64,000 bases of DNA, from assembly GCF_042138895.1 (NCBI RefSeq), contig NZ_JBHIKW010000005.1, positions 299,264-363,263 of the forward strand. Direction: 5' to 3'. Position numbers and translations under genes: made by a program. The stretch is from Cedecea selenatireducens (GTDB lineage Bacteria > Pseudomonadota > Gammaproteobacteria > Enterobacterales > Enterobacteriaceae). Positions 35,374 to 44,993 of the stretch are shown in pieces (position 1 is the first letter of the stretch; every line of letters begins with the position of its first letter). The notes below the pieces were generated by a model. It was not told the DNA's origin. It did not search any database and saw only the letters and a program-made list of their open reading frames with translations.

Positions 35374-35551
35374 CGTGTTTTTTCCTGTTTTTTACGCTGT
35401 CGTTTGATTGTAAAAGAAATCATCCAGACTGACGAACCGAGGTCGTCACAGGCGCTCACACATTTATTTTAGCTTACATGTGTTCACTGGAATCATTCTC
35501 AGTTAGGCTAGTGGTGCTGCTTTATTCTTCTATATCTCCGGGAGGAGCCAG

Positions 35552-36205
35552 ATGGCTCGCAAACCACTTATCGCGCATGGATATTCTCTGGCTGAGGAAG
35601 TAGCCAACAGCATCAGCCACGGTATTGGGCTGGTGTTCGGCATCGTTGGCCTGGTATTGCTGCTGGTGCAGGCGGTTGACGCCAACGCCAGCGTGACGGC
35701 GATTACCAGCTACAGCCTTTACGGCGGCAGCATGATCCTGCTGTTTCTTGCCTCAACGCTCTACCACGCCATCCCGCACGAGCGGGCTAAACGATGGCTG
35801 AAAAAGTTCGACCATTGCGCCATCTACCTGCTTATTGCCGGTACCTATACGCCTTTTTTACTGGTGGGGCTCAACTCGCCGCTGTCAAAAGGGCTGATGA
35901 TTGTTATCTGGAGCCTGGCGCTGGCCGGGATCCTGTTCAAGCTCACTATCGCCCACCGGTTTAAGGTGCTGTCGCTGGTGACCTATCTGCTGATGGGCTG
36001 GCTGTCGCTGGTGGTTATCTACCAGATGGTGGTCAAACTGGCGCCGGGCAGCGTGACGCTACTGGCGATTGGCGGCATCGTTTATTCGCTTGGGGTTATT
36101 TTCTACGTCTGCAAACGCATTCCTTACAACCATGCTATCTGGCACGGGTTTGTGCTGGGCGGCAGCGTTTGCCACTTCCTCGCGATTTATCTCTATATCC
36201 GCTAA
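35552..36205 (+). CDS. trhA: Hemolysin III family membrane protein TrhA (YqfA)
   Basis: Integral membrane protein of 217 aa (E. coli 219), with about seven transmembrane helices, of the PAQR/hemolysin III family. Family residues are visible: EEVANSISHGIG near residue 12, LFLASTLYHAIPHE and FDHCAIYLLIAGTYTPFLL in the middle, and the C-terminal HAIWHGFVLGGSVCHFLAIYLYI. The conserved His/Asp set may bind zinc. In E. coli TrhA affects membrane energetics/fluidity. A GGGAGGAG ribosome site precedes it. It is convergent with ygfZ. The small E. coli neighbour yqfB is not seen here. Confidence 0.93.
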   Translation: MARKPLIAHGYSLAEEVANSISHGIGLVFGIVGLVLLLVQAVDANASVTAITSYSLYGGSMILLFLASTLYHAIPHERAKRWLKKFDHCAIYLLIAGTYTPFLLVGLNSPLSKGLMIVIWSLALAGILFKLTIAHRFKVLSLVTYLLMGWLSLVVIYQMVVKLAPGSVTLLAIGGIVYSLGVIFYVCKRIPYNHAIWHGFVLGGSVCHFLAIYLYIR

Positions 36206-36229
36206 AACGCTTAACCCGCGATAAAACAA

Positions 36230-36249
36230 AGCCCCCTATATAGGGGGCT
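36230..36249. terminator. Bidirectional terminator between trhA and ygfZ
   Basis: AGCCCCCTAT/ATAGGGGGCT is a perfect 20-base palindrome between two convergent genes; it is followed by TTTGTTTT in the minus direction. Confidence 0.85.
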
Positions 36250-36259
36250 CAGCTTTCGA

Positions 36260-37246
36260 TTAACTCTCTTCCAGAGAATAAGGCAGTGGCTCAAGCGCCA
36301 GCCTGCTGCTGGCATCGTCACGCACGCGTAAAACGCTGTCCGGCTCCAGATCGTTATTCATTACGGCCTGCACCACAAGACGGCCATTTTCTAGCAGCCC
36401 GGCGGCCAATATGGTGCCGGTACGACGCCAGTTCTCACCCATCTGCAGCTCAAGATCTTCGCCTGCTTCAGGCACGCGGCTTGCGGTACCGGCCAGCAGC
36501 CAGAGGGCTCGTTTGTTCGCCCCGCGGAACTTGGCTCGGGCGACCATTTCCTGCCCGGTGTAGCAGCCTTTTTTAAAGCTGATCCCGTCCAGCGCCTGAA
36601 GGTTGGTCGCCTGAGGAATAAATTGCGCGCTGTTCACGCTATCAATAACCGGCAAACCGCCTTCGATATCCAGCGTCAGCCACTGCTGGCTGTCGTTGAG
36701 CTGTGCTTCTCCGCGCAGTTTCTCCGTCAGGCGCTGCGCCGTTTCTTCATCGGTAACAATCAGGAAGCGTTCCGCAGGCAGGTTCAGCCACAGCAATGTT
36801 GTTGCACCCTGCTGTACAACCTGGGTTTGTTCATCCGGCAGCGTTTCGAAGACGGCAGCAAGCGCAGAACGTGCCTGGAAGCCAGCCAGGCCAAGCAGGA
36901 CGCTGGCATCATCCGCATTGAAGGTGACTTTGGAAAAGACGGAATATTTCTTTAGCTCCGTTAGCTGTGCGTCACGCAGGTTGCGGCGCTCAATAAAGGC
37001 AAAGCCTTCACCGCGATGGAACAGGCGCAGGTTGCTCCACATTTTGCCTTTGGCATCGCAATGAGCGCACAGCAGGTGCTGGCCTGCATCAAGCTTAGCC
37101 ACGTCAGCGGTGACCTGACCCTGAAGATATTTCTCAGCGTCTGCGCCCACTGCGGTGATAAGAGCCCAGTCATCAAGCGTCATCAGCGTCAGCGGCAGAC
37201 GGGCGGCGGCACTGGGCTGGCGAGGAGGAAACGGATTAAAAGCCAT
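36260..37246 (-). CDS. ygfZ: Folate-binding Fe-S cluster repair/tRNA-modifying protein YgfZ
   Basis: Protein of 328 aa (E. coli 326), a GcvT-fold folate-dependent protein needed for the maintenance of certain iron-sulfur enzymes such as MiaB. The family hallmark K-G-C-Y-[TV]-G-Q-E is present as FKKGCYTGQEMVARAKFRG, near residue 226, with the conserved Cys. It diverges from sdhE. Expression control is not visible in the 246-base divergent region 37247-37492, which holds no other gene. Confidence 0.96.
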   Translation of the reverse strand: MAFNPFPPRQPSAAARLPLTLMTLDDWALITAVGADAEKYLQGQVTADVAKLDAGQHLLCAHCDAKGKMWSNLRLFHRGEGFAFIERRNLRDAQLTELKKYSVFSKVTFNADDASVLLGLAGFQARSALAAVFETLPDEQTQVVQQGATTLLWLNLPAERFLIVTDEETAQRLTEKLRGEAQLNDSQQWLTLDIEGGLPVIDSVNSAQFIPQATNLQALDGISFKKGCYTGQEMVARAKFRGANKRALWLLAGTASRVPEAGEDLELQMGENWRRTGTILAAGLLENGRLVVQAVMNNDLEPDSVLRVRDDASSRLALEPLPYSLEES

Positions 37247-37492
37247 AACAAAGATCCCGGGTTATCCAACGGTTTAATTTCTCAATGGTAAAAGAGCCTG
37301 AGGGCAATGCAAGCAGTTTGATAACGCCATTCGTGCGTTTACGAGCAGCCTCGGAGAATCTGGTGCAATCGATGCTGTTACAGCGCTTTGTGCCGGGAAA
37401 GTGCGCACAATAAAACATTCCGGTAATCCCGCTGACGAAAACACGTTACACTAACTCGGTACCCAACTTGATGGTTAAGCAGGAAAGAGCAC

Positions 37493-37759
37493 ATGGATAT
37501 CAATAATAAAGCCCGAATTCACTGGGCATGCCGCCGTGGAATGCGCGAGCTCGATATTTCGATTATGCCGTTCTTCGAACATGAATATGAAACGCTTAGC
37601 GACAGCGACAAGCAGCTGTTTGTCCGCCTGCTGGAGTCTGACGATCCTGATCTGTTTAACTGGTTGATGAACCACGGTAAACCTGCGGATACGGAGCTTC
37701 AGCGTATGGTTAGCCTGATTCAGACACGGAATAAAGAACGTGGTCCTGTGGCAATCTGA
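37493..37759 (+). CDS. sdhE: FAD assembly factor SdhE (YgfY/CptB)
   Basis: Small helical protein of 88 aa (E. coli 88) that promotes covalent flavinylation of SdhA and FrdA. The signature RRGMRELD (residues 15-22) contains the conserved RGxxE motif; ESDDPDLFNWLMN is also typical. It overlaps the next gene, cptA, by 20 bases. It has also been described as the antitoxin partner of CptA, a role still debated. Confidence 0.97.
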   Translation: MDINNKARIHWACRRGMRELDISIMPFFEHEYETLSDSDKQLFVRLLESDDPDLFNWLMNHGKPADTELQRMVSLIQTRNKERGPVAI

Positions 37760-38162
37760 TCTCCGGGTTTCCTGGCGCGCGCAGTGGCTTTCATTGCTTC
37801 TCCACGGTCTGGTGGCACTGCTTGTGCTGCTGACGCCGTGGCCGATGAGCTATACGCTCGTCTGGATGCTGCTGCTTTCCCTGGTGGTTTTCGACAGCGT
37901 GCGTAGCCAGCGCCGCATTCACGCACGTCAGGGCGAAATCAAGCTGCTGACGGACTTTCGCCTGCGCTGGCAGGGGCGTGACTGGGACATCGTCGGGAAT
38001 CCGTGGATGATTGACAGCGGTGCGATGCTAAGACTGCGTCGGCCCGGTAAACAGCGTTGCCAGCATCTTTGGCTGGCCGCTGACAGCATGGACATCGGCG
38101 AATGGCGTGATTTACGTCGCCTGCTGATGCAACAACAGGCGAGCGGAAGCGGGCAGATTTAG
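37740..38162 (+). CDS. cptA: Inner-membrane protein CptA (YgfX)
   Basis: Protein of 140 aa (E. coli 135) with two adjacent N-terminal transmembrane helices (about residues 14-55) and a cytoplasmic C-terminal part. The N-terminus MVLWQSDLRVSWRAQWLSLL is almost identical to E. coli YgfX. It starts at GTG 37740 inside the end of sdhE, so the two are translationally coupled. Proposed as a toxin acting on MreB/FtsZ or as part of the SdhE system. It ends four bases inside the convergent fldB. Confidence 0.94.
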   Translation: MVLWQSDLRVSWRAQWLSLLLHGLVALLVLLTPWPMSYTLVWMLLLSLVVFDSVRSQRRIHARQGEIKLLTDFRLRWQGRDWDIVGNPWMIDSGAMLRLRRPGKQRCQHLWLAADSMDIGEWRDLRRLLMQQQASGSGQI

Positions 38163-38680
38163 GCGAAACGCTCGGCCATTTCGCCAAGGATTTGCTCGCA
38201 CCAGGTTTCAATCCGTTCGTCGCTCAGGTCGTACTGATTGGTTTCATCCAGCGCGAGGCCGACAAACAGCTGCCCGTCGGCAATCACCGGTTTTGGGCTG
38301 GTAAATTCATAGCCTTCGGTTGGCCAGTAGCCAATGAACTGCGCCCCACGCGGGCCTAACTTGTCGTGCAGCATACCTAGCGCATCCAGGAACCACTCAC
38401 CGTAGCCCAACTGGTCGCCCATGCCGTACAGCGCCACGAGTTTGCCTTCCAGATTCAGCTCATCTAACTGCGGCCAGACGGTTTCCCAGTCTTCCTGCAG
38501 CTCGCCAAAATCCCAGGTCGGGATGCCGAGGATCAGAACGTCATACTGTTCCATCAAGGCCGGGGCATCGTCTTTCAGGTTATGCAGCGTCACCAATTCT
38601 GGGCCAATAATGTCGCGAATTTTTTCGGCCGCCATTTCGGTGTAGCAGGTGCTGGAGCCGTAAAAAAGACCAATGTTCAT
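38159..38680 (-). CDS. fldB: Flavodoxin FldB
   Basis: FMN-binding electron carrier of 173 aa (E. coli 173). The phosphate-binding loop GLFYGSSTCYTEMAAEKI is at residues 4-21, LGIPTWDFGELQEDW forms the isoalloxazine 50s loop, and the 90s loop is YGMGDQLGYGEWFLDALG. It is a long-chain flavodoxin; FldB is usually SoxRS-regulated in E. coli. It diverges from xerD. Confidence 0.96.
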   Translation of the reverse strand: MNIGLFYGSSTCYTEMAAEKIRDIIGPELVTLHNLKDDAPALMEQYDVLILGIPTWDFGELQEDWETVWPQLDELNLEGKLVALYGMGDQLGYGEWFLDALGMLHDKLGPRGAQFIGYWPTEGYEFTSPKPVIADGQLFVGLALDETNQYDLSDERIETWCEQILGEMAERFA

Positions 38681-38782
38681 AACAATAAAAACTCATTTTA
38701 ATAGCGTGCAGAGGGCCAAGTGTACCAGATCCCACTCGCCATCATGCATAATGGACACAATTCGCCAAACCGGGAGTGACGC

Positions 38783-39679
38783 GTGGAACAGGATAAGGCC
38801 CGTATAGAACAATTTCTGGATGCGCTGTGGCTGGAGAGAAACCTGGCTGAAAATACGCTCATTTCTTATCGCCGCGATCTCACGATGGTGGCAGAGTGGC
38901 TGGAGCGTCATCAGCTCAGTTTTTTGACCGTTCAGGCTTCGGACCTACAGGGATTGCTTGCGGAGCGTATTGAGGGCGGTTATAAAGCCACCAGTTCTGC
39001 GCGGTTGCTTAGCGCCATGCGGCGGCTATTTCAGTATCTGTATCGTGAAAAAATGCGCGAAGACGACCCTAGCGCGCTGCTTTCATCGCCCAAACTGCCG
39101 CAGCGTTTGCCGAAAGATTTAAGCGAGGCGCAGGTTGAACGGCTGTTACAGTCGCCCTGTACCGACCAGCCTATTGAGCTACGCGATAAAGCGATGCTTG
39201 AAGTTTTGTACGCGACCGGGCTTCGCGTGTCGGAGCTGGTCGGGCTCACCATGAGCGATATCAGCCTGCGGCAGGGCGTGGTGCGAGTCATCGGTAAAGG
39301 CAATAAAGAACGTCTGGTGCCGCTTGGCGAAGAAGCCGTGTACTGGATTGAAGAGTACCTGAAGTATGGCCGCCCGGACTTGTTGAACGGGCAGTCGCTG
39401 GACGTGCTGTTCCCCAGCAATCGCGCACAGCAGATGACGCGGCAAACCTTCTGGCACCGCATTAAGCACTATGCTGTTTTGGCGGGCATCGACAGCGAAA
39501 AACTGTCTCCGCACGTGCTGCGCCACGCTTTTGCCACACACTTGCTGAACCATGGTGCGGATCTCCGTGTCGTACAGATGCTGCTGGGCCATAGCGATTT
39601 GTCCACCACACAAATTTATACACATGTAGCGACTGCGCGTTTACGTCAGCTGCATCAACAGCACCACCCTCGAGCGTGA
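38783..39679 (+). CDS. xerD: Site-specific tyrosine recombinase XerD
   Basis: Recombinase of 298 aa (E. coli 298) that with XerC resolves chromosome dimers at dif under FtsK control. An N-terminal SAM-like core-binding domain (residues 1-90) is followed by the catalytic domain with the R...K...HxxR...H/W...Y set: ATGLRVSELVGL, GKGNKERLVP, SPHVLRHAFATHLLNHGADL and LGHSDLSTTQIYTHV (nucleophile Tyr about 279). It is followed by dsbC (26 bases) and recJ, as in E. coli. It is a housekeeping gene, not an island integrase. Confidence 0.97.
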   Translation: MEQDKARIEQFLDALWLERNLAENTLISYRRDLTMVAEWLERHQLSFLTVQASDLQGLLAERIEGGYKATSSARLLSAMRRLFQYLYREKMREDDPSALLSSPKLPQRLPKDLSEAQVERLLQSPCTDQPIELRDKAMLEVLYATGLRVSELVGLTMSDISLRQGVVRVIGKGNKERLVPLGEEAVYWIEEYLKYGRPDLLNGQSLDVLFPSNRAQQMTRQTFWHRIKHYAVLAGIDSEKLSPHVLRHAFATHLLNHGADLRVVQMLLGHSDLSTTQIYTHVATARLRQLHQQHHPRA

Positions 39680-39705
39680 GTGCCACAAGAGAAAAAGGAA
39701 TCCTC

Positions 39706-40422
39706 ATGAAAAAAGGTTTTTGGCTGCTTTCGCTGCTGGCCGCTTCTGTTTCCGGTTTTGCCCACGCGGATGACGCCGCCATTAAACAATCCCTGGCGAA
39801 GCTCGGCGTGCAGGGCGCAGACATTCAATCTGCTCCGGTTGCCGGAATGAAAACCGTGCTGACCGACAGCGGCGTGCTCTACGTCACCGAAGACGGCAAA
39901 CATGTGATTCAGGGGCCGCTTTACGACGTGAGCGGCGCCCAGCCGGTGAACGTGACTAACCAACTGCTGATCGGCAAGCTGAACGCGCTTGAAAAAGAGA
40001 TGATCGTCTACAAAGCACCGAAGGAGCAGCACGTGATTACGGTGTTCACCGACATCACCTGCGGCTACTGCCACAAGCTGCACGAAGAGATCAGCGACTA
40101 CAACGCGCTGGGGATCACCGTGCGTTACCTGGCGTTCCCGCGCCAGGGGCTGCAGAGCCAGGCTGAAAGCGATATGAAGTCCATCTGGTGCGCGAAAGAC
40201 CGTAACAAAGCGTTCGATGCCGCAATGAAGGGCGGCGATGTGGCACCGGCAAGCTGCGACATCAACCTGGCTAACCACTACAACTTGGGCGTGCAGTTTG
40301 GCGTGCAGGGGACGCCAGCGATTGTCCTGAGCAACGGCAGCATGATCCCGGGTTATCAGGGGCCAAAAGAGATGAAGCAAATGCTGGACGCCCACAAGCA
40401 ACTGATGAAAGCGGGTGGTTAA
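39706..40422 (+). CDS. dsbC: Periplasmic disulfide isomerase DsbC
   Basis: Exported V-shaped homodimer, 238 aa (E. coli 236). Signal peptide at residues 1-20 (MKKGFWLLSLLAASVSGFAHA), N-terminal dimerisation domain, linker helix, and thioredoxin domain with the active site CGYC in FTDITCGYCHKLHEEI (about residue 118) and the cis-Pro in VQGTPAIVLSNG. A second disulfide pair (WCAKD / ASCDINL) is present. It shuffles wrong disulfides and is kept reduced by DsbD. An AAAGGAAT ribosome site precedes the ATG at 39706. recJ starts 6 bases after the stop. Confidence 0.97.
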   Translation: MKKGFWLLSLLAASVSGFAHADDAAIKQSLAKLGVQGADIQSAPVAGMKTVLTDSGVLYVTEDGKHVIQGPLYDVSGAQPVNVTNQLLIGKLNALEKEMIVYKAPKEQHVITVFTDITCGYCHKLHEEISDYNALGITVRYLAFPRQGLQSQAESDMKSIWCAKDRNKAFDAAMKGGDVAPASCDINLANHYNLGVQFGVQGTPAIVLSNGSMIPGYQGPKEMKQMLDAHKQLMKAGG

Positions 40423-40428
40423 TTTCGG

Positions 40429-42162
40429 GTGAAACAGCAAACGCAACTCCGCCGCCGGGCCGTTGACAGCTCGGTGGCGCTTCCGGCTACGCTGCCTTCT
40501 TTGCTCCAGCGGCTGTATGCCAGCCGGGGCGTGCGTGATGAGCAGGATCTGGAACGTGGCGTAAAAGGAATGCTGCCGTGGCAGCAGCTCAGCGGCGTAG
40601 ATCAGGCCGTCGTGATGCTTTACAACGCCTTTCGCGAAGGCCTGCGCATCATCGTGGTGGGCGATTTTGATGCCGATGGCGCGACCAGCACCGCACTGAG
40701 CGTTCTGGCACTACGCAGTATGGGCGCTGAAAATGTTGGCTACCTGGTGCCCAATCGCTTTGAAGATGGCTACGGGCTTAGCCCGGAAGTAGTCGATCAG
40801 GCTCACGCCCGCGGCGCGCAGATGATAGTGACCGTCGACAACGGGATCTCTTCCCATGCGGGCGTTGATCGAGCCCATGCGCTGGGGATCCCGGTGCTGG
40901 TGACCGATCACCACCTGCCGGGGGAAACGCTTCCCGCCGCTGAAGCTATCATTAACCCTAATCTTGCAGACTGCGCGTTTCCGTCTAAATCTTTGGCCGG
41001 TGTCGGCGTCGCGTTTTATCTGATGCTGGCGCTGCGCACGCATCTGCGTGATAACGGCTGGTTTGAACAGCGTGGGCTGGCCATTCCAAACCTTGCGGAA
41101 CTGCTCGATTTAGTGGCGCTGGGCACCGTGGCGGACGTGGTTCCGCTGGATACCAACAACCGCATTCTGACCTGGCAAGGCCTGAGCCGTATTCGGGCAG
41201 GTAAATGCCGCCCCGGTATTCGCGCACTGCTTGAAGTGGCTAACCGTGAGCCGCACAAAATCGCCGCCAGCGATTTAGGTTTTGCGCTGGGGCCGCGCCT
41301 GAACGCCGCTGGACGACTGGATGATATGTCGGTTGGCGTGGCGCTTCTGCTCAGCGAGAACATTGGCGAAGCACGCATGCTGGCCAACGAACTGGACGCG
41401 CTGAACCAAACGCGTAAAGAGATTGAACAGGGCATGCAGGTTGAAGCGCTGACGCTGTGCGAGCAGCTGGAGCGCAGCAGCGAAGAACTGCCTTATGGCC
41501 TGGCGATGTATCACCCGGAGTGGCATCAGGGCGTGGTCGGCATTCTGGCCTCGCGCATCAAAGAGCGGTTCCACCGCCCGGTAATCGCGTTTGCACCTGC
41601 GGGAGACGGCACGCTGAAAGGCTCTGGTCGCTCGGTTCAGGGGCTGCATATGCGCGATGCCTTAGAGCGTCTGGATACGCTTTACCCTGGCATGATGCTG
41701 AAATTTGGCGGTCACGCAATGGCCGCCGGCCTGTCGTTGGAAGAAGTTCGCTTTGAGGAGTTCCGCCAGCGCTTTGGTGACCTGATCGGTGAATGGTTGG
41801 ATCCGGCGCTGCTACAGGGTGAAATCTGGTCAGATGGCCCGCTGTCTGCTCAGGAAATGACGCTGGAAGTGGCGGAGATGCTGCGCGATGCCGGGCCGTG
41901 GGGGCAAATGTTCCCGGAGCCGCTGTTTGACGGCAAATTCCGCATCCTCCAGCAACGCCTGGTGGGCGAGCGCCACCTGAAGGTGATGGTGGAGCCTGTC
42001 GGCGGCGGCCCGCTGCTGGACGGTATCGCCTTCAACGTGGATACCACCCGCTGGCCGGACAACGGCGTGCGCGAAGTTGAGCTGGCCTACAAGCTGGACG
42101 TGAACGAGTTTCGCGGCAACCGAAGCGTGCAGCTTTTGATCGATCATCTCTGGCCGATATAG
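40429..42162 (+). CDS. recJ: Single-strand-specific 5'-3' exonuclease RecJ
   Basis: DHH-family nuclease of 577 aa (E. coli 577) that acts in RecF-pathway recombination and mismatch repair. Motifs: I GDFDADGATSTALS, II VTVDNGISSHAGV, III VTDHHLPGE (the DHH box), IV FALGPRLNAAGRLDDM, then DHHA1 with KGSGRSVQGLHMRDAL and KFGGHAMAAGLS. It starts at GTG 40429 like E. coli recJ, 6 bases after dsbC, with a weak ribosome site, which fits low-level coupled expression. Confidence 0.96.
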   Translation: MKQQTQLRRRAVDSSVALPATLPSLLQRLYASRGVRDEQDLERGVKGMLPWQQLSGVDQAVVMLYNAFREGLRIIVVGDFDADGATSTALSVLALRSMGAENVGYLVPNRFEDGYGLSPEVVDQAHARGAQMIVTVDNGISSHAGVDRAHALGIPVLVTDHHLPGETLPAAEAIINPNLADCAFPSKSLAGVGVAFYLMLALRTHLRDNGWFEQRGLAIPNLAELLDLVALGTVADVVPLDTNNRILTWQGLSRIRAGKCRPGIRALLEVANREPHKIAASDLGFALGPRLNAAGRLDDMSVGVALLLSENIGEARMLANELDALNQTRKEIEQGMQVEALTLCEQLERSSEELPYGLAMYHPEWHQGVVGILASRIKERFHRPVIAFAPAGDGTLKGSGRSVQGLHMRDALERLDTLYPGMMLKFGGHAMAAGLSLEEVRFEEFRQRFGDLIGEWLDPALLQGEIWSDGPLSAQEMTLEVAEMLRDAGPWGQMFPEPLFDGKFRILQQRLVGERHLKVMVEPVGGGPLLDGIAFNVDTTRWPDNGVREVELAYKLDVNEFRGNRSVQLLIDHLWPI

Positions 42163-42301
42163 CCCGCGTTCTTAACGCTGCCGCAGCGTTAATTACTTGG
42201 CTATATGTCAGGGACAAAGCTACAAAATGCGGCGTAAATCCGGTAAACTTTCCGGTTTACGACTGCATTTCGTCTTCTGAAATCAACATAAGAAATTACG
42301 C

Positions 42302-43400
42302 ATGTTTGAAATTAACCCGGTAAAAAGCCGCATCCAGGACCTCACAGAGCGCAGCGACGTTCTTAGGGGGTATCTTTGACTACGATGCCAAGAAAGAGCG
42401 CCTCGAAGAAGTAAACGCCGAGCTGGAACAGCCCGATGTCTGGAACGAACCTGAACGCGCACAGGCGCTGGGGAAAGAACGTTCCTCGCTGGAAGCGATT
42501 GTCGAGACTTTAGACCAGATGGCCCAGGGCCTGGAAGACGTTTCCGGCCTGCTCGAACTGGCGGTAGAAGCCGACGACGAAGAGACCTTTAACGAGGCCG
42601 TTGTCGAGCTGGACGGGCTGGACGCCAAGCTGGCGCAGCTTGAATTCCGCCGCATGTTCTCTGGCGAGTACGACAGCGCCGACTGCTATATCGACATCCA
42701 GGCAGGCTCCGGCGGTACGGAAGCGCAGGACTGGGCAAGCATGCTGGAGCGTATGTACCTGCGCTGGGCAGAAGCTCGCGGTTTCAAAACCGAAATTATT
42801 GAAGAGTCCGAAGGCGAAGTGGCGGGCATCAAGTCCGTGACCATCCGCATTCAGGGCGACTATGCCTTTGGCTGGCTGCGTACCGAAACCGGCGTTCACC
42901 GCCTGGTGCGTAAGAGTCCGTTTGACTCCGGTGGCCGCCGCCATACCTCGTTCAGCTCCGCGTTTGTTTACCCGGAAGTGGACGACGACATTGATATCGA
43001 CATCAACCCGGCGGACCTGCGCATTGACGTATATCGCGCATCCGGTGCGGGTGGTCAGCACGTTAACCGTACGGAATCCGCGGTACGTATTACCCACATT
43101 CCAACCGGTACCGTGACCCAGTGTCAGAATGACCGTTCTCAGCATAAGAACAAAGACCAGGCGATGAAGCAGATGAAGGCGAAGCTGTACGAGCTGGAAA
43201 TGCAGAAAAAGAATGCTGAGAAGCAGGCGCTGGAAGACAACAAATCGGATATCGGCTGGGGCAGCCAGATTCGTTCTTACGTCCTCGACGACTCCCGCAT
43301 TAAAGATCTGCGTACCGGGGTTGAAACCCGTAATACGCAGGCGGTGCTGGACGGCGATCTGGACAAATTTATCGAAGCAAGTTTGAAAGCAGGGTTATGA
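42302..43400 (+). CDS. prfB: Peptide chain release factor 2 (programmed +1 frameshift)
   Basis: RF2, 365 aa after frameshifting (codons 1-25 at 42302-42376, then 42378-43400). It recognises UGA and UAA. The decoding tripeptide SPF is in VRKSPFDSGGRRHTSF and the peptidyl-transfer GGQ is in SGAGGQHVNRTESAV. Codon 26 in the zero frame is TGA, so synthesis of full-length protein requires a +1 slip, which makes RF2 autoregulated. It is followed by lysS at 9 bases, as in E. coli. Confidence 0.97.
42365..42380 (+). promoter_or_regulatory. prfB recoding site
   Basis: The Shine-Dalgarno-like AGGGGG (42365-42370), the slippery CTT (42374) and the in-frame stop TGA followed by C (42377-42380) form the classic RF2 frameshift signal. 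Low RF2 favours slipping past TGAC; high RF2 terminates. Confidence 0.96.
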
Positions 43401-43409
43401 GGAACCAAC

Positions 43410-44927
43410 ATGTCTGAACAACAAGCACAGGGCGTTGACGCAGCAGCCGATCTTAACAATGAACTGAAAGCGCGCCGTGAGAAGCTGGTGGCTCTGCGTG
43501 AGCAGGGTATCCCATTCCCGAACGATTTCCGTCGTGACCACACCTCAGACCAACTGCACGCTGACTTCGATGCGAAAGAGAACGAAGAGCTGGAAGACCT
43601 GGGCGTTGAGGTAAGCGTGGCTGGCCGTATGATGACCCGCCGTATCATGGGGAAAGCCTCCTTCGTGACGCTGCAGGACGTTGGCGGCCGTATTCAGCTG
43701 TATGTGTCCCGCGACGACCTGGCGGAAGGCATCTACAACGAGCAGTTCAAGAAATGGGACCTGGGCGATATCCTGGGCGCGCGCGGCAAGCTGTTCAAAA
43801 CCAAAACCGGCGAGCTGTCCATTCACTGTAGCGAACTGCGTCTGCTGACCAAGGCGCTGCGTCCGCTGCCGGACAAATTCCACGGCCTGGCCGATCAGGA
43901 AACCCGCTACCGTCAGCGTTACCTGGATCTCATCGCTAACGATGACTCTCGTAACACTTTCAAAGTGCGTTCGCAGATCATGGCCGGTATTCGCCAGTTC
44001 ATGGTGGGTCGCGACTTTATGGAAGTTGAAACCCCGATGATGCAGGTGATTCCTGGCGGCGCGTCTGCCCGGCCGTTCATCACGCACCACAACGCGCTGG
44101 ACATCGACATGTACCTGCGTATCGCGCCTGAGCTGTACCTGAAGCGCCTGGTGGTGGGTGGTTTCGACCGCGTCTTCGAGATCAACCGTAACTTCCGTAA
44201 CGAAGGCATTTCTCCGCGTCATAACCCAGAGTTCACCATGATGGAACTCTATATGGCCTACGCGGACTACAAAGACCTGATTGAGCTGACCGAATCCCTG
44301 TTCCGCACTCTGGCGCAGGATGTTCTGGGCACCACCGAAGTGCAGTACGGCGAAGAAACCTTCGACTTCGGTAAGCCGTTTGAAAAGCTCACCATGCGTG
44401 AAGCTATCAAAAAGCACCGTCCTGAAACCAACCTGGCCGATCTGGATAATTTCGACTCTGCGAAAGCCATCGCGGAAAGCATCGGCATCAAAATCGAGAA
44501 GAGCTGGGGTCTGGGCCGTATCGTGACCGAGATCTTCGAAGAGGTTGCGGAAAGCCACCTGATTCAGCCGACCTTCATCACCGAATACCCGGCTGAAGTT
44601 TCTCCGCTGGCGCGCCGTAACGACGAAAACCCTGAAATCACCGACCGCTTTGAGTTCTTCATCGGCGGCCGTGAAATCGGGAACGGCTTCTCCGAGCTGA
44701 ACGATGCGGAAGACCAGGCGCAGCGCTTCCAGGATCAGGTTGATGCGAAAGCGGCAGGCGACGACGAAGCCATGTTCTTCGACGAAGACTACGTCACCGC
44801 CCTGGAGCACGGTCTGCCGCCAACGGCGGGTCTGGGCATTGGTATCGACCGTATGGTTATGCTGTTCACCAACAGCCACACCATCCGCGACGTTATCCTG
44901 TTCCCGGCTCTGCGTCCGACTAAGTAA
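43410..44927 (+). CDS. lysS: Lysyl-tRNA synthetase (class II)
   Basis: Class IIb aminoacyl-tRNA synthetase of 505 aa (E. coli 505). An N-terminal OB-fold anticodon-binding domain (residues 60-170, VAGRMMTRRIMGKASFVTLQD) precedes the catalytic domain with motif 1 (MVGRDFMEVETPMMQ), motif 2 (FEINRNFRNEGISPRHNPEFTMMELY) and motif 3 (GLGIGIDRMVMLF). Start MSEQQAQGVDAAADLNNELK and the prfB-lysS pairing match E. coli; lysU is not in this window. Confidence 0.98.
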   Translation: MSEQQAQGVDAAADLNNELKARREKLVALREQGIPFPNDFRRDHTSDQLHADFDAKENEELEDLGVEVSVAGRMMTRRIMGKASFVTLQDVGGRIQLYVSRDDLAEGIYNEQFKKWDLGDILGARGKLFKTKTGELSIHCSELRLLTKALRPLPDKFHGLADQETRYRQRYLDLIANDDSRNTFKVRSQIMAGIRQFMVGRDFMEVETPMMQVIPGGASARPFITHHNALDIDMYLRIAPELYLKRLVVGGFDRVFEINRNFRNEGISPRHNPEFTMMELYMAYADYKDLIELTESLFRTLAQDVLGTTEVQYGEETFDFGKPFEKLTMREAIKKHRPETNLADLDNFDSAKAIAESIGIKIEKSWGLGRIVTEIFEEVAESHLIQPTFITEYPAEVSPLARRNDENPEITDRFEFFIGGREIGNGFSELNDAEDQAQRFQDQVDAKAAGDDEAMFFDEDYVTALEHGLPPTAGLGIGIDRMVMLFTNSHTIRDVILFPALRPTK

Positions 44928-44936
44928 CATCTTTCT

Positions 44937-44958
44937 CCCTCTCCGCAAGGGGAGGGAT
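44937..44958 (+). terminator. Hairpin after lysS
   Basis: TCCCTCTCC and GGGGAGGGA pair over a GCAA tetraloop (one G-U pair), about 10 bases after the lysS stop, followed by TTTCCC. It resembles the dispersed CCCTCTCC palindromes at 24593 and 58950. Confidence 0.55.
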
Positions 44959-44993
44959 TTCCCTCAAGTTCATCAACGTTACCGGGGACTGGT

